From NCBI GenBank assembly GCA_964444095.1, contig CAYUEW010000005.1, forward strand, positions 1 to 32,056: a stretch of DNA of 32,056 bases, read 5' to 3'. Both the position numbers and the translations under genes were made by a program. Source of the stretch: JAGLWP01 sp964444095. Lineage in GTDB: Archaea > Nanobdellota > Nanobdellia > Pacearchaeales > GW2011-AR1. How positions within the stretch are numbered: the stretch's first letter is position 1; each line of letters starts with the position of its first letter. This document shows, one piece after another, positions 31,622 through 32,056 of the stretch. Below the pieces are notes generated by a model. That model did not search any database. It had not been told where the DNA came from and was given only the letters and a program-made list of their open reading frames with translations.

Positions 31622-32056
31622 TTTTTATTCTCCGTTTTAGATTGAGAATTTTCAGATTCTCCTTCTTTTACATCTTTAGATTTTGGCTTTTTTTCCTCTC
31701 TTTTTTCTTTTTTAGTTTCTGCAACAGCTTTCTTTTTCTTTTCTTCTGTTTTTTTCTTATTTTTTTCTACTTGTTTCAAAAACTTTTCAACATTTAAATT
31801 TTCAACATGAATTTTCTTTTCTTTTGCAATTTTTGCAAGTTCTATTCTTTTCTTTTCTCCCATTCTCCCGAAAATTACAATATCTTCCTTGTTCACTTTT
31901 TCTAACTCCTTTTTATTCTCTACTCTAACGAATTCTTTACGTTCATCTTTATTTGTTCTATACCCAACACTAACTACTGCAGGATAACCTTTTCTTCTTT
32001 CTCTCATTTTATTATCTCTTCCAGTAGGTTTTCTCCAAACTTGTTTTTTCTTTCTT
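31618..32056 (-). CDS. rpl32e: Ribosomal protein L32e (eL32), 5' end outside the window
   Basis: The open frame continues upstream of the first in-frame ATG (32007) to the window edge. The codons at 32008-32055 read RKKKQVWRKPTGRDNK, the conserved eL32 segment W-R-K-P-x-G-x-D-N-K that precedes RERRKGYPAVVSVGYRTNKD. The gene therefore starts beyond position 32056 and the ATG at 32007 is internal. The core runs to KIHVENLNVEKFL. About 60 residues of Lys/Glu-rich tail follow (from KQVEKNKKK to SKTENKK) that the family normally lacks. The stop overlaps L19e by ATGA. Next upstream in archaeal spc operons would be L6. Confidence 0.9.
   Translation of the reverse strand, partial: RKKKQVWRKPTGRDNKMRERRKGYPAVVSVGYRTNKDERKEFVRVENKKELEKVNKEDIVIFGRMGEKKRIELAKIAKEKKIHVENLNVEKFLKQVEKNKKKTEEKKKKAVAETKKEKREEKKPKSKDVKEGESENSQSKTENKK

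Noticed and set aside
31188..31640. Plus-strand open frame of 150 codons opposite L19e and L18
   Set aside because: It is the antisense of A-rich ribosomal genes, giving a Phe/Ser/Leu-rich translation with no family features.
32005..32007. ATG at 32007 as the true start of L32e
   Set aside because: The frame stays open to the window edge and encodes the conserved WRKPTGRDNK segment upstream of it, so this Met is internal.

Overview
The window is a compact, strongly AT-rich stretch of an archaeal chromosome. Evidence for Archaea: the run L32e-L19e-L18-S5-L30-L15-SecY, with archaeal/eukaryotic-type L32e and L19e; prefoldin alpha; a DUF106/EMC3 insertase next to secY; an STT3/AglB oligosaccharyltransferase with an ALG7/AglH-type transferase; and TATA-like boxes about 20-31 bases upstream of start codons, as expected for leaderless archaeal transcripts. 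Very tight spacing, a shortened L30 and a short ribose-1,5-bisphosphate-isomerase-like protein point to a small-genome DPANN-type archaeon (Pacearchaeota/Woesearchaeota-like). That placement is an inference.

Left part (1-12490) is a surface-glycan region. A minus-strand operon runs from 3029 to the left edge: B12-binding-type radical SAM enzyme, GT4 glycosyltransferase, and the N-terminus of an alkaline-phosphatase-superfamily enzyme. Divergent from it are two SPASM-type radical SAM genes and a Nudix-like gene. The Nudix-like gene abuts, stop to stop, a minus-strand fusion of a sugar-nucleotide nucleotidyltransferase and a GT4 glycosyltransferase. Then come a plus-strand GT2, a UPF0104/LPG-synthase-type membrane protein, a GT-C membrane glycosyltransferase and a second GT2.

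Middle part (12711-18836) is a six-gene plus-strand operon behind one clear TATA box: radical SAM/SPASM, a degenerate methyltransferase-like protein, a SAM methyltransferase, an extended SDR epimerase/dehydratase, a MNT-type nucleotidyltransferase-like protein and a second AP-superfamily enzyme. I cannot assign it a known pathway. It shares an architecture (radical SAM first, AP enzyme last) with the left operon and is the best candidate for an undescribed system.

Next (18855-24476, minus) lie the N-glycosylation core genes: ALG5-like dolichyl-phosphate sugar transferase, ALG7/AglH-like GlcNAc-1-P transferase, STT3/AglB, and then a SpoIIM-family membrane protein. A 50-bp divergent promoter separates these from an eIF2B-like/R15P-isomerase-like gene and a small membrane protein.

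Right part (25714-32056, minus) is housekeeping: the end of the spc ribosomal operon, SecY, DUF106 insertase, a VIT1-like membrane protein, prefoldin alpha and two very small membrane proteins that had to be found by hand. The L32e gene runs off the right edge and the AP-superfamily gene off the left edge. There is no rRNA, tRNA, CRISPR array or insertion sequence that I can see. No gene-free stretch exceeds 300 bases; the longest is 12491-12710.
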